Shown here: positions 8,084 through 17,254 of the stretch, one piece after another
How positions within the stretch are numbered: position 1 is the first letter of the stretch
How the letters are laid out: every line of letters begins with the position of its first letter
From: Opitutaceae bacterium
GTDB lineage: Bacteria; Verrucomicrobiota; Verrucomicrobiia; Opitutales; Opitutaceae
Assembly: GCA_016711225.1 (NCBI GenBank)
Contig: JADJTK010000009.1
Location: 62,001-126,000 of the forward strand
DNA: 64,000 bases
Direction of reading: 5' to 3'
Translations under genes and position numbers: made by a program
Notes under the pieces: model-generated
Database searches by the model: none
What the model was told of the DNA's origin: nothing
The model's input: only the letters and a program-made list of their open reading frames with translations

Positions 8084-9139
8084 ATGATCGCCGTCCATGA
8101 CCAGCCCGCCCTTCGCGCCCTCGCCCGCCGGCAGCGGGTGGCTGTGTCCGAATTGCGCACGGCTGAGAAGCGTCTCTACAAACACCGCCTGCCTGTGGCC
8201 GAGGTGCTGGAAGCCCTGCCGGAGGGCACTCGGGAGGCCTGGATGGGGGAGGTGGACTGGCAGCCGCTGGTGTTGGCCCAGCGGCGGGATTCCCAGCTCG
8301 ACGGGGCCTCGAAGTTGGCCTTCCGCACCACCGACGGGGCGACGATCGAGAGCGTGATGCTGCGCTTTCATACCGGCCGCAGCTCGGTGTGCCTGTCCAC
8401 CCAGGTCGGATGCGCGGCGGACTGCGCCTTCTGCGCGACGGGCAGGCTCGGCCTGCGGCGCAACCTCACGGCGGGGGAGATCGTTGACCAGGTGCTGCAG
8501 GTGGCACGGCTGTTCCGCACTGAGGGGCGCGTCCTGCGCAACTTGGTATTCATGGGGATGGGCGAGCCGCTGCACAACGAGGAGGCCCTGCACGAGGCCG
8601 TCGAGGCGTTGCGCGATCCGGAACGTTTCAATTTTGCCGACCGCTTCATTGTCGTCTCCACGGTGGGTGTGCCGGCGGCGATGGTGCGTTTCGCCCGGCG
8701 TTTTCCGGGGGTAAATCTCGCGCTCAGCCTGCACAGCGCGCGCGAGGAGGTGAGGCGCTGGCTGGTGCCCACGACGCGCCGGCATTCGTTGGCCGATCTT
8801 CGCGCGGCGTTGGTGGAGGTGGCGGGCTTGCACGGTGGGCGCACGGTGATGATCGAATACCTGCTCTTCGACGGGCTCACCGACACCGAGGCCGATCTGG
8901 TTGCGCTGGGGGAGTTTGTCGCTGGGATTCCGGTGCACCTGAATCTGATCCCTTTCAATCCGGTGGCCGGCACCGAGTCGCTCGGGCTGCGCAGCACGCC
9001 GCAGGCGCGGCGCGAGGCCTTCGGGGCGGCGCTGAAACGCGCGGGGCTGAAGGTGACGCTGCGGCGCTCGCTGGGGGCCGACATCGACGGGGCGTGCGGG
9101 CAGTTGGCCCAGCGGGAAGGGGCGGAGCGGCGGAGCTGA
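8084..9139 (+). CDS. rlmN: Radical-SAM 23S rRNA/tRNA adenine-C2 methyltransferase RlmN
   Basis: 351 residues. The radical-SAM cluster motif is CAADCAFC (C-x3-C-x2-C), preceded by SSVCLSTQVGC and followed by LVFMGMGEPLHN and LALSLHSA; the C-terminal LGADIDGACGQL carries the second conserved Cys that forms the methyl-bearing thioether intermediate. RlmN methylates A2503 of 23S rRNA and A37 of some tRNAs. I chose ATG 8084, which has an AGGA about 10 nt upstream; ATG 8075 in the same frame is an alternative. Cfr-type resistance enzymes are related, but the DIDAACGQL-like end favours RlmN. Confidence 0.9.
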   Translation: MIAVHDQPALRALARRQRVAVSELRTAEKRLYKHRLPVAEVLEALPEGTREAWMGEVDWQPLVLAQRRDSQLDGASKLAFRTTDGATIESVMLRFHTGRSSVCLSTQVGCAADCAFCATGRLGLRRNLTAGEIVDQVLQVARLFRTEGRVLRNLVFMGMGEPLHNEEALHEAVEALRDPERFNFADRFIVVSTVGVPAAMVRFARRFPGVNLALSLHSAREEVRRWLVPTTRRHSLADLRAALVEVAGLHGGRTVMIEYLLFDGLTDTEADLVALGEFVAGIPVHLNLIPFNPVAGTESLGLRSTPQARREAFGAALKRAGLKVTLRRSLGADIDGACGQLAQREGAERRS

Positions 9140-9146
9140 GGCAGAA

Positions 9147-9165
9147 GGCCGGTCACAGACCGGCC
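9147..9165 (+). terminator. GC-rich hairpin after rlmN
   Basis: GGCCGGTC and GACCGGCC are separated by a 3-nt loop, 8 bp after the rlmN stop. No T-tract follows, so an intrinsic terminator is only possible, not certain. Confidence 0.4.
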
Positions 9166-9435
9166 CTCCCTCTGGGGGGGGCCGGGAGGCAGGCTGTGGT
9201 GTGTTAGCACGCATCCACAACGGGAGGAGAACTGTCGAGTGCACGCCGGCCTCCCAAAACGGGGGCGGGCGGGGCGACCGTAGAATTCGGTGCCCCGCGA
9301 TCGGCAGTTGCACTTGTGGTGCGGATGCGTTGGTTGGGGCCTTCCCCGTTGTCGCTGTCGCGCCCTATGGTACCCCTGCGCTGTCCTCCCGCTGTCGCTC
9401 CAGCCGGTCGCCGCTTGTTGTCGGCTGCGGCGCGC

Positions 9436-9474
9436 ATGGGCTTGTTCGGGCTGTTCGCGCTGATCGCCGTGGGG
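9436..9474 (+). other. Signal-peptide start in another frame, upstream of the hybrid kinase
   Basis: ATG 9436 opens MGLFGLFALIAVG, a typical hydrophobic signal-peptide core. Removing one G from the GGGG run at 9471-9474 would continue it as AAAGALTAGAPVPRVLVLNS, joining exactly the frame of the sensor kinase and giving a normal signal peptide with an Ala-rich cleavage region. As written, the kinase frame has a TGA at 9461-9463 and no good start. The run is therefore either an assembly indel or a true frameshift. Confidence 0.6.
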
Positions 9475-9508
9475 TGCCGCTGCGGGCGCGCTGACCGCAG
9501 GCGCGCCC

Positions 9509-12475
9509 GTGCCGAGGGTGCTCGTCCTCAATTCCTATCATCCCGGCTACAACTGGAGCGACGGAGAGCAGTCGGCGTTGCTTCGCACATTGGTCCAGGG
9601 GCGGCCGGACGTGTTGCCCAGTGTCGAGTATCTGGACTGGAGGCGCTTTCCGAACCCGGCGCGGGTGCCGGGCTTGTTGGCGCAACTGGAGCAGAAATAC
9701 GATCGGGTGCCCTTCGATCTCATCATCGCGCTCGACGATCCGGCGGTAACCCTCGTGCTGGAACACCGGGACTATTTTGGCGCTGCCGTGCCCCTGGTCT
9801 TCGGCGGCCTGAACGACGTTGAACCAGAGGTGCTTCGTCAGTTCCCGGCGGTGACTGGAGTGGCGCAGACCTATGATTTCGCGGGTACCCTGAAGCTCAT
9901 CCAGCGGCTGCAGCCGGAAGTGCGTAAGATTGCCGCGGTGCACTGCCGCACCGAGAGTGGCTTGGCCTCGAGGCGTGCCTTGGAGAAGGTGATCGAGCGC
10001 AACGCACCGCCTTTCGCCTTCGAGTGGGTGGAGGGCTGGACGGCGGAGTCGTTGCTGCAGCGGGTGAGTGCGTTGCCTGACGACACCGCCGTGCTCATCC
10101 TAAGCATCTTCCGCGACGAGGCCGGCCGGGTGCTTGTCGACGACGCGGAGTTTGGCCGCGACGTGGCGGCGCGTTGCCGGGTGCCGGTGTATTTCGTGGC
10201 CCCTCCGTTGACGGCGCACTTCAATGGCAGTTCTTGGGAGACGGCCGCCTGGCAGGGGATGGGCGGCAGCCTGCTGTCGGAGGAGTTGCATGGCGAACTG
10301 GTGGCGCGGCTCGCGTTGCGCGTGCTCGGCGGGGAGGCGGCCGGCTCGATCCCCATCGTCACCGAGTCACCCTCACGCCTCGCGTTCGACTACCGCCAGT
10401 TGCAGCGCTTCGGCATACCTGAGTCGGTCCTGCCTGCGGGGGTCGAGCTGTTCCATGCTCCGCAGACCTTCTACCAGATCAACCGTGTTCGGATCATCGC
10501 CGCCCTGGTCGTCATCGCGGGGCTGGGATTCACGGTGGTGCTGCTGGTAGTGGTGATCGTGCAGCGCCGGCGGGCTGAGCTGGCGCTAAGGCGCAGCCAT
10601 GCGCACTTCGAGCTCATCGCCCGCGCCACCAACGATGCGGTGTGGGACTGGGAGCCGGGGACGGGAACGATGTGGTGGAATGACGGTTATGCCCGGCAAC
10701 TGCAGCTGCCGTCGGAAATGCCTGCCAGCCTGGCTGCCTGGGAGGGGCATCTGCACCCCGATGATCGCCCCTGGCTGCTGGCGGCCCTCCGTGAGCGCCT
10801 CGGCGCCGGCGGCGAGCATTGGTCGGTGGAATACCGGGTGGTGCGCACCGATGGCGAGGTTCGCCATGTGCTCGACCGGGTGTTTGTCGAGCGCCCAGCG
10901 GGCGGGCAGGCGGTGCGCGTCCTCGGAGCGCGCCTCGACCTCACCGATCGCAAACGCGCCGAGCAGGAGCGCCTGCGGCTGGCCGCGGCGGTGGAGCAGA
11001 GCCCCGAAGCGATCTTCCTGCTCGAGGCCGATGGCGCCATCACCTATGCAAATCCGGCTTTCGAACGGGCCACCGGCTTCGCGGCGCCGGCAACCTTGCG
11101 GGAAGCTTTTCAGTTGCTCTGCCCGGCGGGGCCCCCGCCGTTGTCGCTGGAGCAACTCAAGGAACAGGTGGCCAAAACCGGCCATTGGGTGGCCCGCATC
11201 GAGGGGACCCGGCGCGACGGCACGGGGTGCGTGCTGCACGTGGTGGTCTCGTCAATTCGCGGTACGCAGGGCGGAATTGTCAGCTATGTGCTCGTGGGGC
11301 AGGACGTGACCCGGGAGAGCAAGCTGGAGGATCAGGTGCGCCTTTCCCAAAAAATGGAGGCGGTGGGGCTGCTGGCCGGGGGCATCGCCCACGACTTCAA
11401 CAACCTCCTGCAGGCGATCAACGGGTTCACCAGCCTGGCCCAGGATGCGGAGACGGCGGAGGAGCGCACCGAGTGCCTAGCCCAGGTGCGCGCGGCGGCC
11501 GGCCGGGCGGCGCAGCTCACCCGGCAGTTGCTGGTGTTCAGCCGCGAGGAGAAGGGGGAGCTCGTCGACCTCAACCTGGACGAGCTGCTCGACGGCCAGA
11601 TGAAGCTGCTGCGGCGCCTGCTCGATGCCCAGATCGAGGTGGTGCTACGGCCGGCACCCGCGCCCTGCAACATCCGCGGTGACCGCGGTCAGCTCGAGCA
11701 GGTGTTCATGAACCTCTGCATCAACGCGCGCGATGCGATGCCTCGCGGGGGCCGGATCACCATCGAGCTTGAGGAGGTCCGCTTCGACGAGGCGTATTGT
11801 TTGGCCCACCCTTGGGCACGGCCGGGGCACTACATGCAGGTGGCCGTCACTGACACCGGCTCGGGGATGGACCGGGCAACGTTAGGGCGCATCTTCGATC
11901 CGTTCTTCACCACCAAGCCAAAGGACAAGGGGACCGGCCTGGGGTTGGCGATTGTCTACGGCATCGTGCAAAAGCACGAAGGGTTGTTGCACGTCTACAG
12001 CGAGGTGGGCGTGGGGTCGTCGTTCCGGCTGTATTTTCCGGTGCGTACCCGCGACCGGGTGGCGGAGGTGCCGGTGGCCGCAGCGGCGCCGGCGCGGGGG
12101 AGCGGCACCGTCCTGCTGGCCGAGGACGATGAGCAGGTGCGTAAACTCGCCCTACGCATTCTCGGGCGGGCGGGCTACGACGTGGTCGCCTGCGATGATG
12201 GCGAGCAGACGCTGCGCACCTATCTGGAGCGGGGCGGAGCGTTCGACTTGGTCATCCTTGATGCGATCTTGCCCAAGCTGACGGGCCGGGAGGTGTTCGA
12301 GCAGATCCGAGCCCGCGATCCGCACAAGCCGGTACTGTTTTGCAGCGGCTACAGTGAGGGAACGATCCAGCCCGAGTTTTCGCCCGGCCAGGAGGTGCAG
12401 TTGCTGGCCAAACCCTACAACCCGAACGAGCTGCTGCGGCGGGTGGCGGCGTTGCTTGAGAAGGGGGGCGGTTGA
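9509..12475 (+). CDS. Hybrid sensor histidine kinase with periplasmic ABC-substrate-binding-like sensor
   Basis: 988 residues are open from GTG 9509; the true N terminus is probably the frame-shifted signal peptide at 9436. Order of domains: periplasmic type-1 binding-protein-like sensor (about 1-300, beginning PRVLVLNSYHPGYNWSD), one membrane helix (about 329-352), two PAS domains (about 365-485 and 490-610), HisKA with HDFNNLL around residue 627, HATPase_c (about 665-790, with GTGLGLAIVYGIV), and a C-terminal receiver (about 868-985) with the acidic pair EDD and phospho-acceptor Asp in LVILDAILPK. Such proteins sense a small ligand in the periplasm and relay phosphate. No partner regulator or transporter is adjacent, so the ligand is unknown. 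Confidence 0.88.
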   Translation: MPRVLVLNSYHPGYNWSDGEQSALLRTLVQGRPDVLPSVEYLDWRRFPNPARVPGLLAQLEQKYDRVPFDLIIALDDPAVTLVLEHRDYFGAAVPLVFGGLNDVEPEVLRQFPAVTGVAQTYDFAGTLKLIQRLQPEVRKIAAVHCRTESGLASRRALEKVIERNAPPFAFEWVEGWTAESLLQRVSALPDDTAVLILSIFRDEAGRVLVDDAEFGRDVAARCRVPVYFVAPPLTAHFNGSSWETAAWQGMGGSLLSEELHGELVARLALRVLGGEAAGSIPIVTESPSRLAFDYRQLQRFGIPESVLPAGVELFHAPQTFYQINRVRIIAALVVIAGLGFTVVLLVVVIVQRRRAELALRRSHAHFELIARATNDAVWDWEPGTGTMWWNDGYARQLQLPSEMPASLAAWEGHLHPDDRPWLLAALRERLGAGGEHWSVEYRVVRTDGEVRHVLDRVFVERPAGGQAVRVLGARLDLTDRKRAEQERLRLAAAVEQSPEAIFLLEADGAITYANPAFERATGFAAPATLREAFQLLCPAGPPPLSLEQLKEQVAKTGHWVARIEGTRRDGTGCVLHVVVSSIRGTQGGIVSYVLVGQDVTRESKLEDQVRLSQKMEAVGLLAGGIAHDFNNLLQAINGFTSLAQDAETAEERTECLAQVRAAAGRAAQLTRQLLVFSREEKGELVDLNLDELLDGQMKLLRRLLDAQIEVVLRPAPAPCNIRGDRGQLEQVFMNLCINARDAMPRGGRITIELEEVRFDEAYCLAHPWARPGHYMQVAVTDTGSGMDRATLGRIFDPFFTTKPKDKGTGLGLAIVYGIVQKHEGLLHVYSEVGVGSSFRLYFPVRTRDRVAEVPVAAAAPARGSGTVLLAEDDEQVRKLALRILGRAGYDVVACDDGEQTLRTYLERGGAFDLVILDAILPKLTGREVFEQIRARDPHKPVLFCSGYSEGTIQPEFSPGQEVQLLAKPYNPNELLRRVAALLEKGGG

Positions 12476-12721
12476 GGGCGGGGAGGTGGAAGGGCATGTC
12501 GAAGGCACGCAGCGTGCGCCTGGGGCGCTCCGCCAGAGGGTGGAAACCGCAACAGCGGCGGGCCGTGTTGGGGACGACGCGGCCCACCCAGGGGACTGAG
12601 TCGACCATCGTCGTACTCTCGGCCGGGGCGCATTAACGCGCGATAGTTGGAACCGCGCGGGGGCGAGGGGCGGAGTTTGTGCTGGTTCTCCGGGGCGGCG
12701 GGGCTGACTCTGGCGGGCTCC

Positions 12722-14122
12722 ATGCCAACGTCCTCCTCAGATAAACCGAAGCTGCTGGCGCTCGCCTGGCCGATCTTTGTCGAGCAGGGGCTGCGGGTGC
12801 TCATTGGCACGGTGGACACTTTCATGGTGAGCCACCTCGGCGACGACGCCGTGGCCGGCGTGGGCGTGGCCTCACAGGTATTCACCCTGTTCATCATCCT
12901 GTTCGCTTTCATCGGCATCGGCAGCAGCGTGGTGATTACCCATCACCTTGGGGCGAAGGACCGCGCCGGGGCCGATCGGATCTCCGCCACGGCGATCGCG
13001 GCCAATACCTGGATCGGGGTGCTGGCGAGCCTGCTGGTGCTCGCGCTCGCCGACCCGATGCTGGCGGTGATGGGGCTCACAGCCGGGCCGATGGGCTATG
13101 CCAAGCCATTCCTGCTGCTGATGGGCGGGACGCTGTTTTTGGAGGCGATGAACGGCGCGATCTCGGCGACGTTGCGGGCGCATACGTATACGCGCGACGC
13201 GATGTGGGTGACGGCCGGGCAGAACGTGCTCAACGTGATCGGCAATTGCCTGCTGCTTTTTGGCCTGTGCGGCTTCCCCAAGCTGGGCGTGTTGGGCGTG
13301 GCGATCTCGGGCGTGGTGAGCCGAGTGGCGGCCTGCATCGCACTTTGGATCATTCTGGAGTGGCGCACGCGCCTGAAGGTGCGGTTGAAGGACTTCTTTG
13401 CGATTCAGCGGGACAAGCTCGGCAGCATCCTGCACATCGGCCTGCCGGCGGCGGGCGAACACACCAGTTGGTGGCTGGCCTTCATGGTGATCACCCGGTT
13501 TATCTCGGAGATGGGCGGCAGCGCGTTGGCGACCCAGCAGTACACGATGAACATCGTGCGCTGGGTGATCCTCATGAATGTATCGATCGGATTGGGGACG
13601 GAGATCATGACCGGCCACCTCATCGGTGCGGGGCACTTCGACGAGGCGTATCGAGGGTTGCTGCGCAGTGTGCGGCTGGGTTTCAAGTGTTCGCTGGTCG
13701 GGGCGCTTGTCCTGGCCGTGGCGGCCCCGTGGCTGCTGGGGGCCTTCACCAGCGATCCGATGATCATCGCCACCGGGGTGATCTTGCTGCGCATGGGCTT
13801 GGTGATCGAGCCGGCGCGGGTCTTCAATGTGATCGTGATCAACTCGCTGCGCGCCACCGGCGACGCGCGCTTTCCGGTCTTTGTCGGGCTGGCGGTGATG
13901 TGGGGCGTATGGGTGCCGCTCTCCTGGCTGCTCGGTTTGAAGCTGGGCTGGGGCATGCCGGGTATCTGGTGCGCCATGGCCTGCGACGAATGGATCCGCG
14001 GTCTGACGATGTACTGGCGCTGGCGGAAATGGAAGTGGTTGCCCTATGCCGAGCGCAGTCGCGCCTCGGCGCAGGAAAAGGCGCTGGCCGAGGCCCAGAA
14101 CGCCGCGGTGGCCGAGGGCTGA
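12722..14122 (+). CDS. MATE-family multidrug/metabolite exporter
   Basis: 466 residues from ATG 12722. Twelve hydrophobic segments in two halves of the MatE type; the first half begins ALAWPIFVEQGLRVLIGTVD and contains the family block GVGVASQVFTLF, the second begins near IGLPAAGEHTSWWLAF. MATE proteins export cationic organic compounds across the inner membrane using Na+ or H+ gradients. The tail after the last helix (KWKWLPYAERSRASAQEKAL) is charged and cytoplasmic. Not visibly in an operon: 246 bp separate it from the kinase and 271 bp from the channel gene downstream. Substrate unknown. Confidence 0.9.
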   Translation: MPTSSSDKPKLLALAWPIFVEQGLRVLIGTVDTFMVSHLGDDAVAGVGVASQVFTLFIILFAFIGIGSSVVITHHLGAKDRAGADRISATAIAANTWIGVLASLLVLALADPMLAVMGLTAGPMGYAKPFLLLMGGTLFLEAMNGAISATLRAHTYTRDAMWVTAGQNVLNVIGNCLLLFGLCGFPKLGVLGVAISGVVSRVAACIALWIILEWRTRLKVRLKDFFAIQRDKLGSILHIGLPAAGEHTSWWLAFMVITRFISEMGGSALATQQYTMNIVRWVILMNVSIGLGTEIMTGHLIGAGHFDEAYRGLLRSVRLGFKCSLVGALVLAVAAPWLLGAFTSDPMIIATGVILLRMGLVIEPARVFNVIVINSLRATGDARFPVFVGLAVMWGVWVPLSWLLGLKLGWGMPGIWCAMACDEWIRGLTMYWRWRKWKWLPYAERSRASAQEKALAEAQNAAVAEG

Positions 14123-14393
14123 GCGATCCCGTAGCGGGTCCGTCCCCGCGCCGAAACGGCAGGGGCGGAGGGCCGCCTCGACGGACCGCAGCGGTGTAGG
14201 GTGCAGCTGGCTTTCGAGGGTGCCAGAGGGCCAATGATTCCTTCGGGTGGGTGGGGGAGCCTTGGTATTTGCCGGCTCGACTCCCCGTACGCTTCGGAAA
14301 AGATGCCGCCCAGTCCGGGATGGTGCGACGCGGTCACCGTCCCGGGCTCACTCAACACTACCACTGACCGTCGTCGCGCAAACCCTCGCTCTT

Positions 14394-15032
14394 ATGAAGA
14401 AACCACTCGTCGAGTTCATCGGTACCTTCTTTCTCGTGTTTACGGTCGGCATGACCGTGATCGCCCCTGGCGCCGGCGCCATGGCGCCGCTGGCCATCGG
14501 TACGGTGTTGGCCGTGATGATCTTTGCTGGAGGGCACATCTCCGGCGGGCATTTCAACCCGGCGGTGACGCTGGGCGTGTTTCTGCGCGGCAAATGTCCG
14601 GCCAAGGACGTGCTGCCCTACTGGGTGGCGCAACTGGCCGCCGGCGCTGTCGCCTCGATGGCGGTATGCTATCTCAAGCCGGCCGAGGAGTTGGCGAAAC
14701 TGGTGGTCCTGCAGCCGGTTGTGGGGCCGGCGCTGTTGGTGGAGTTTCTCTTCACCTTCGCCCTGGTCTGGGTGGTCTTGAATGCCGCCACCGCTAAGGG
14801 CACGGCCGGCAACTCGTTCTACGGGTTGGCGATCGGCTTCACCGTACTCGTTGGTGCGTATTCGGTAGGCTATATCTCGGGCGGGGCGTTCAATCCCGCC
14901 GTGGCGCTGGGCATCACGCTCATGGGCCTTTCGGCGTGGAGTAATCTCTGGATCTTCTTGGTCGCCAATTTGGCCGGCGGCGCGGTGGCAGCCTTCGCCT
15001 TCCAGGCGCTGGCCGGTGAAGATGCGGACTGA
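14394..15032 (+). CDS. MIP-family channel (aquaporin-like) lacking the filter arginine
   Basis: 212 residues from ATG 14394, six membrane segments and two half-helix NPA motifs: GGHFNPAVTLG with Asn55 and SGGAFNPAVALG with Asn167. The length fits a compact AqpZ-type channel rather than the longer glycerol facilitators. In almost all water and glycerol channels the second NPA is followed by Arg, which forms the selectivity filter; here the residue is Val170, so the second loop resembles the first. That predicts a wider or less polar pore and makes the substrate uncertain. No glycerol or osmotic-stress genes are beside it. It converges with nadE. Confidence 0.88.
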   Translation: MKKPLVEFIGTFFLVFTVGMTVIAPGAGAMAPLAIGTVLAVMIFAGGHISGGHFNPAVTLGVFLRGKCPAKDVLPYWVAQLAAGAVASMAVCYLKPAEELAKLVVLQPVVGPALLVEFLFTFALVWVVLNAATAKGTAGNSFYGLAIGFTVLVGAYSVGYISGGAFNPAVALGITLMGLSAWSNLWIFLVANLAGGAVAAFAFQALAGEDAD

Positions 15033-15185
15033 GTTTTAGGCCCGATCTCGGACTGGACCGATCAGCCGAGCCCCGGAGGCGGGGGCTGCACGCCGCCTCG
15101 CCGGGGCAACCGCCAGCTTTCGAAAACGATCAGGCGGAGCCGAATGGCTTCGCCTGGTTTGCTTCAGGAAGCGGGGGGGCGGGGC

Positions 15186-16892
15186 TCAGCTCACGTAGCG
15201 TTGCACCAGAGGGATGCGCCGGCCCACGCCGAAGGCGAGCGGGGTGATCTTGAGCCCGGGGGCGGCCTGCTTTCGTTTGTATTCGTTGAGGTCGACCTTG
15301 CGGCAGATGTCCTGGACCACCGCGGGGTCGAAGCCCTGGGCGACCAGATCGCGGCGCGAGAGGTTGTTTTCGACATAACCCTCCAGCAGGCGATCGAGCA
15401 GCGCGTAGGGCGGCAGCGAATCCTCGTCCTTTTGGTCGGGGCGCAGCTCGGCGGAGGGCGGCTTCTCGATGGTGGAGAGCGGAATCACTCCGCCGGGTAC
15501 GCCGAGGGAGCGGCTGTAGTCGCCATTGATCCAGCGGGAGAGGGCGTAGACCTGCATCTTGAAGACGTCGGAGATCACCGCGAGGCCGCCGCACATGTCG
15601 CCGTAGAGGGTGCAGTAGCCGACGGCCACCTCGCTCTTGTTGCCGGTGGTGAGCAGCAGGGCGTTGAACTTGTTGGAGAGCGCCATCATCAGCACGCCGC
15701 GGGTACGCGCTTGGATGTTCTCCTCGGCCACATCGCGGGGGCGGCCGGCGAAGAGGGGGCCGAGGGCCTGCTCGACGGCGGCCACGGCGTCGGCAATGGT
15801 GATGGTGTGGAACGGCATCCGCAGATTCGAGGCGAGGACGCGGGCGTCGTCGCGCGAGTGTTGGCTGGAGATCGAGGAGGGCAGGCTCACCCCGGTGACG
15901 TTCTCCGGGCCGAAAGCCGCCGCGGCGATCACGGCGACCACCGCCGAGTCGATGCCGCCGCTGAGGGCGACGAGCGCGCGCCGGAAGCCGCTCTTGTGGG
16001 CATAGTCGCGCAGCCCGAGCACGAGAGCTTCGAAGACATCCTTCATCTCCTCCTGGGCGAAAGAGGGGTCGATGGCGGGAGCGGTTGGGGAGGTGGGCGC
16101 GTAGCCCGCACCACCACGAGCAGCTGTTCTTGTCTCCACGATCTCGTGCGCCTCGCGGAAGGCCGGCAGGCCGGCCAGGAGCGTGCCGTCGTCGGCGGCC
16201 ACCACGCTGCGGCCGTCGAAGATGAGCTCGTCGTTGCCGCCAACGGCGTTGCAGTAGACCACCGGGCAGCCGAGGGCGCGGGCGGCGTCGGTCACCAGGC
16301 GGGTGCGTACATCGCCCTTGCCGTGGTACCACGGGCTGGCGGAGAGGTTGACGACCAGGTCGCAGCCCTGAGTGGCGAGCTGAGCGAGCGGGCTTTGGCC
16401 GCGGTAGAGCCGGCGGGTGGCCACCGAGGGATGCGTCCAGATATCCTCGCAGATTGTGATGCCAAGTCGGAGACCGCCGTGCTCGACCACCAGCGGTGCG
16501 CTGGCCGGTTCAAAATAGCGATCTTCGTCGAAGACGTCATAGGTGGGCAGGAGGCATTTCTTGGCCAGGGCGACGACACGGCCGCGGTGGCAGAAGGCGG
16601 CGGCATTGTAGACGGGGCGACCCTCGCCGCTGGTGTTCGCCGCCACGCAGCCGATCAACGCCGGTACTTCGCCGATCTCGGCGGCGAGGGCGGCGAGGGA
16701 AGCCTCGGCATCCTCGACGAAGCGGCGGCGCAGCAGTAAGTCGCGTGGTGGGTAGCCGGTGACGATGAGCTCGGGCGTGACGACCAGTTCGGCTCCCCGG
16801 GCGACGAGGTCGCGGTAGGCGTCGAGGACGTGGCGGCGGTTGGCGTCGAGGTCGCCGACGGTGGTGTTGAGCTGCGCAAGGCCGATTTTCAT
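15186..16892 (-). CDS. nadE: Glutamine-dependent NAD+ synthetase
   Basis: 568 residues from ATG 16892. The N-terminal nitrilase-like amidase (1-260) carries the Glu-Lys-Cys triad in VTPELIVTGYPPRD, ALAKKCLLPTYDVF and GITICEDIW; the C-terminal ATP-pyrophosphatase synthetase domain (about 285-568) has SGGIDSAVVAVIAA as its P-loop and TGNKSEVAVGYCTLYGDM. Glutamine-derived ammonia is used to convert deamido-NAD to NAD+. The last residues (LVQRYVS) are the usual end. A 363-bp spacer with two palindromes lies upstream. The frame continues 63 codons 5' of this start, but that extension crosses a palindrome and is not protein-like. Confidence 0.95.
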   Translation of the reverse strand: MKIGLAQLNTTVGDLDANRRHVLDAYRDLVARGAELVVTPELIVTGYPPRDLLLRRRFVEDAEASLAALAAEIGEVPALIGCVAANTSGEGRPVYNAAAFCHRGRVVALAKKCLLPTYDVFDEDRYFEPASAPLVVEHGGLRLGITICEDIWTHPSVATRRLYRGQSPLAQLATQGCDLVVNLSASPWYHGKGDVRTRLVTDAARALGCPVVYCNAVGGNDELIFDGRSVVAADDGTLLAGLPAFREAHEIVETRTAARGGAGYAPTSPTAPAIDPSFAQEEMKDVFEALVLGLRDYAHKSGFRRALVALSGGIDSAVVAVIAAAAFGPENVTGVSLPSSISSQHSRDDARVLASNLRMPFHTITIADAVAAVEQALGPLFAGRPRDVAEENIQARTRGVLMMALSNKFNALLLTTGNKSEVAVGYCTLYGDMCGGLAVISDVFKMQVYALSRWINGDYSRSLGVPGGVIPLSTIEKPPSAELRPDQKDEDSLPPYALLDRLLEGYVENNLSRRDLVAQGFDPAVVQDICRKVDLNEYKRKQAAPGLKITPLAFGVGRRIPLVQRYVS

Positions 16893-17012
16893 TGCGGGAA
16901 GAATTCCACAGAAGGAAGCGGAGGGAACCAAGACTGGAAAGCGTGTTGGTGTGGGACTTGAGGTTCTTGCCGCGGGGTGCTCGTTGCTGGTCGGGAGGCG
17001 GGTCGCCGCAGT

Positions 17013-17056
17013 CGAACGCAATTCGGTGTCGCGATCGCGACAGGAAATTGCGTTCG
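17013..17056. repeat. Long imperfect palindrome centred on GCGATCGC
   Basis: CGAACGCAATT is followed by a variable triplet region and GTCGCG, then the reverse complement, ending AAATTGCGTTCG; 18 of 21 outer positions pair. No T-tract follows, so it is not a usual terminator. It resembles a REP-type dispersed palindrome and fills the nadE upstream region. Confidence 0.6.
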
Positions 17057-17138
17057 GAGTGGTGGTGGGGCGGCTTAGCACCCGTAAAACGGCGCAGGGC
17101 CGAGCGGGGGAGGAGCCTCAGAGTCGGTTGCTGGGCGA

Positions 17139-17171
17139 GCCGGCGGAGACAGGCGACAGCAAACCGCCGGC
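17139..17171. repeat. 8-bp perfect GC-rich inverted repeat with 17-nt loop
   Basis: GCCGGCGG at 17139-17146 pairs with CCGCCGGC at 17164-17171. It lies in the same 363-bp gene-free stretch (16893-17254) as the palindrome at 17013; the rest of that stretch shows nothing I can name. Confidence 0.45.
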
Positions 17172-17254
17172 CCTGGGCTGGGGCGGTAGGCTGAATGGGA
17201 CGGTTGCGCTGGCCGCCTTTCGCGGGTGACGCGGTTCCTGCTGGAGCGACCTTC

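Noticed and set aside
8084..9139. Cfr-type antibiotic resistance methyltransferase
   Set aside because: Chromosomal housekeeping context and the C-terminal DIDGACGQL pattern favour RlmN.
17101..17215. Possible riboswitch upstream of the Smr or nadE region
   Set aside because: A GGAGACAGG-like stretch and hairpin are present, but no conserved core of a known riboswitch class could be matched, and neighbouring genes are not typical targets on that strand.
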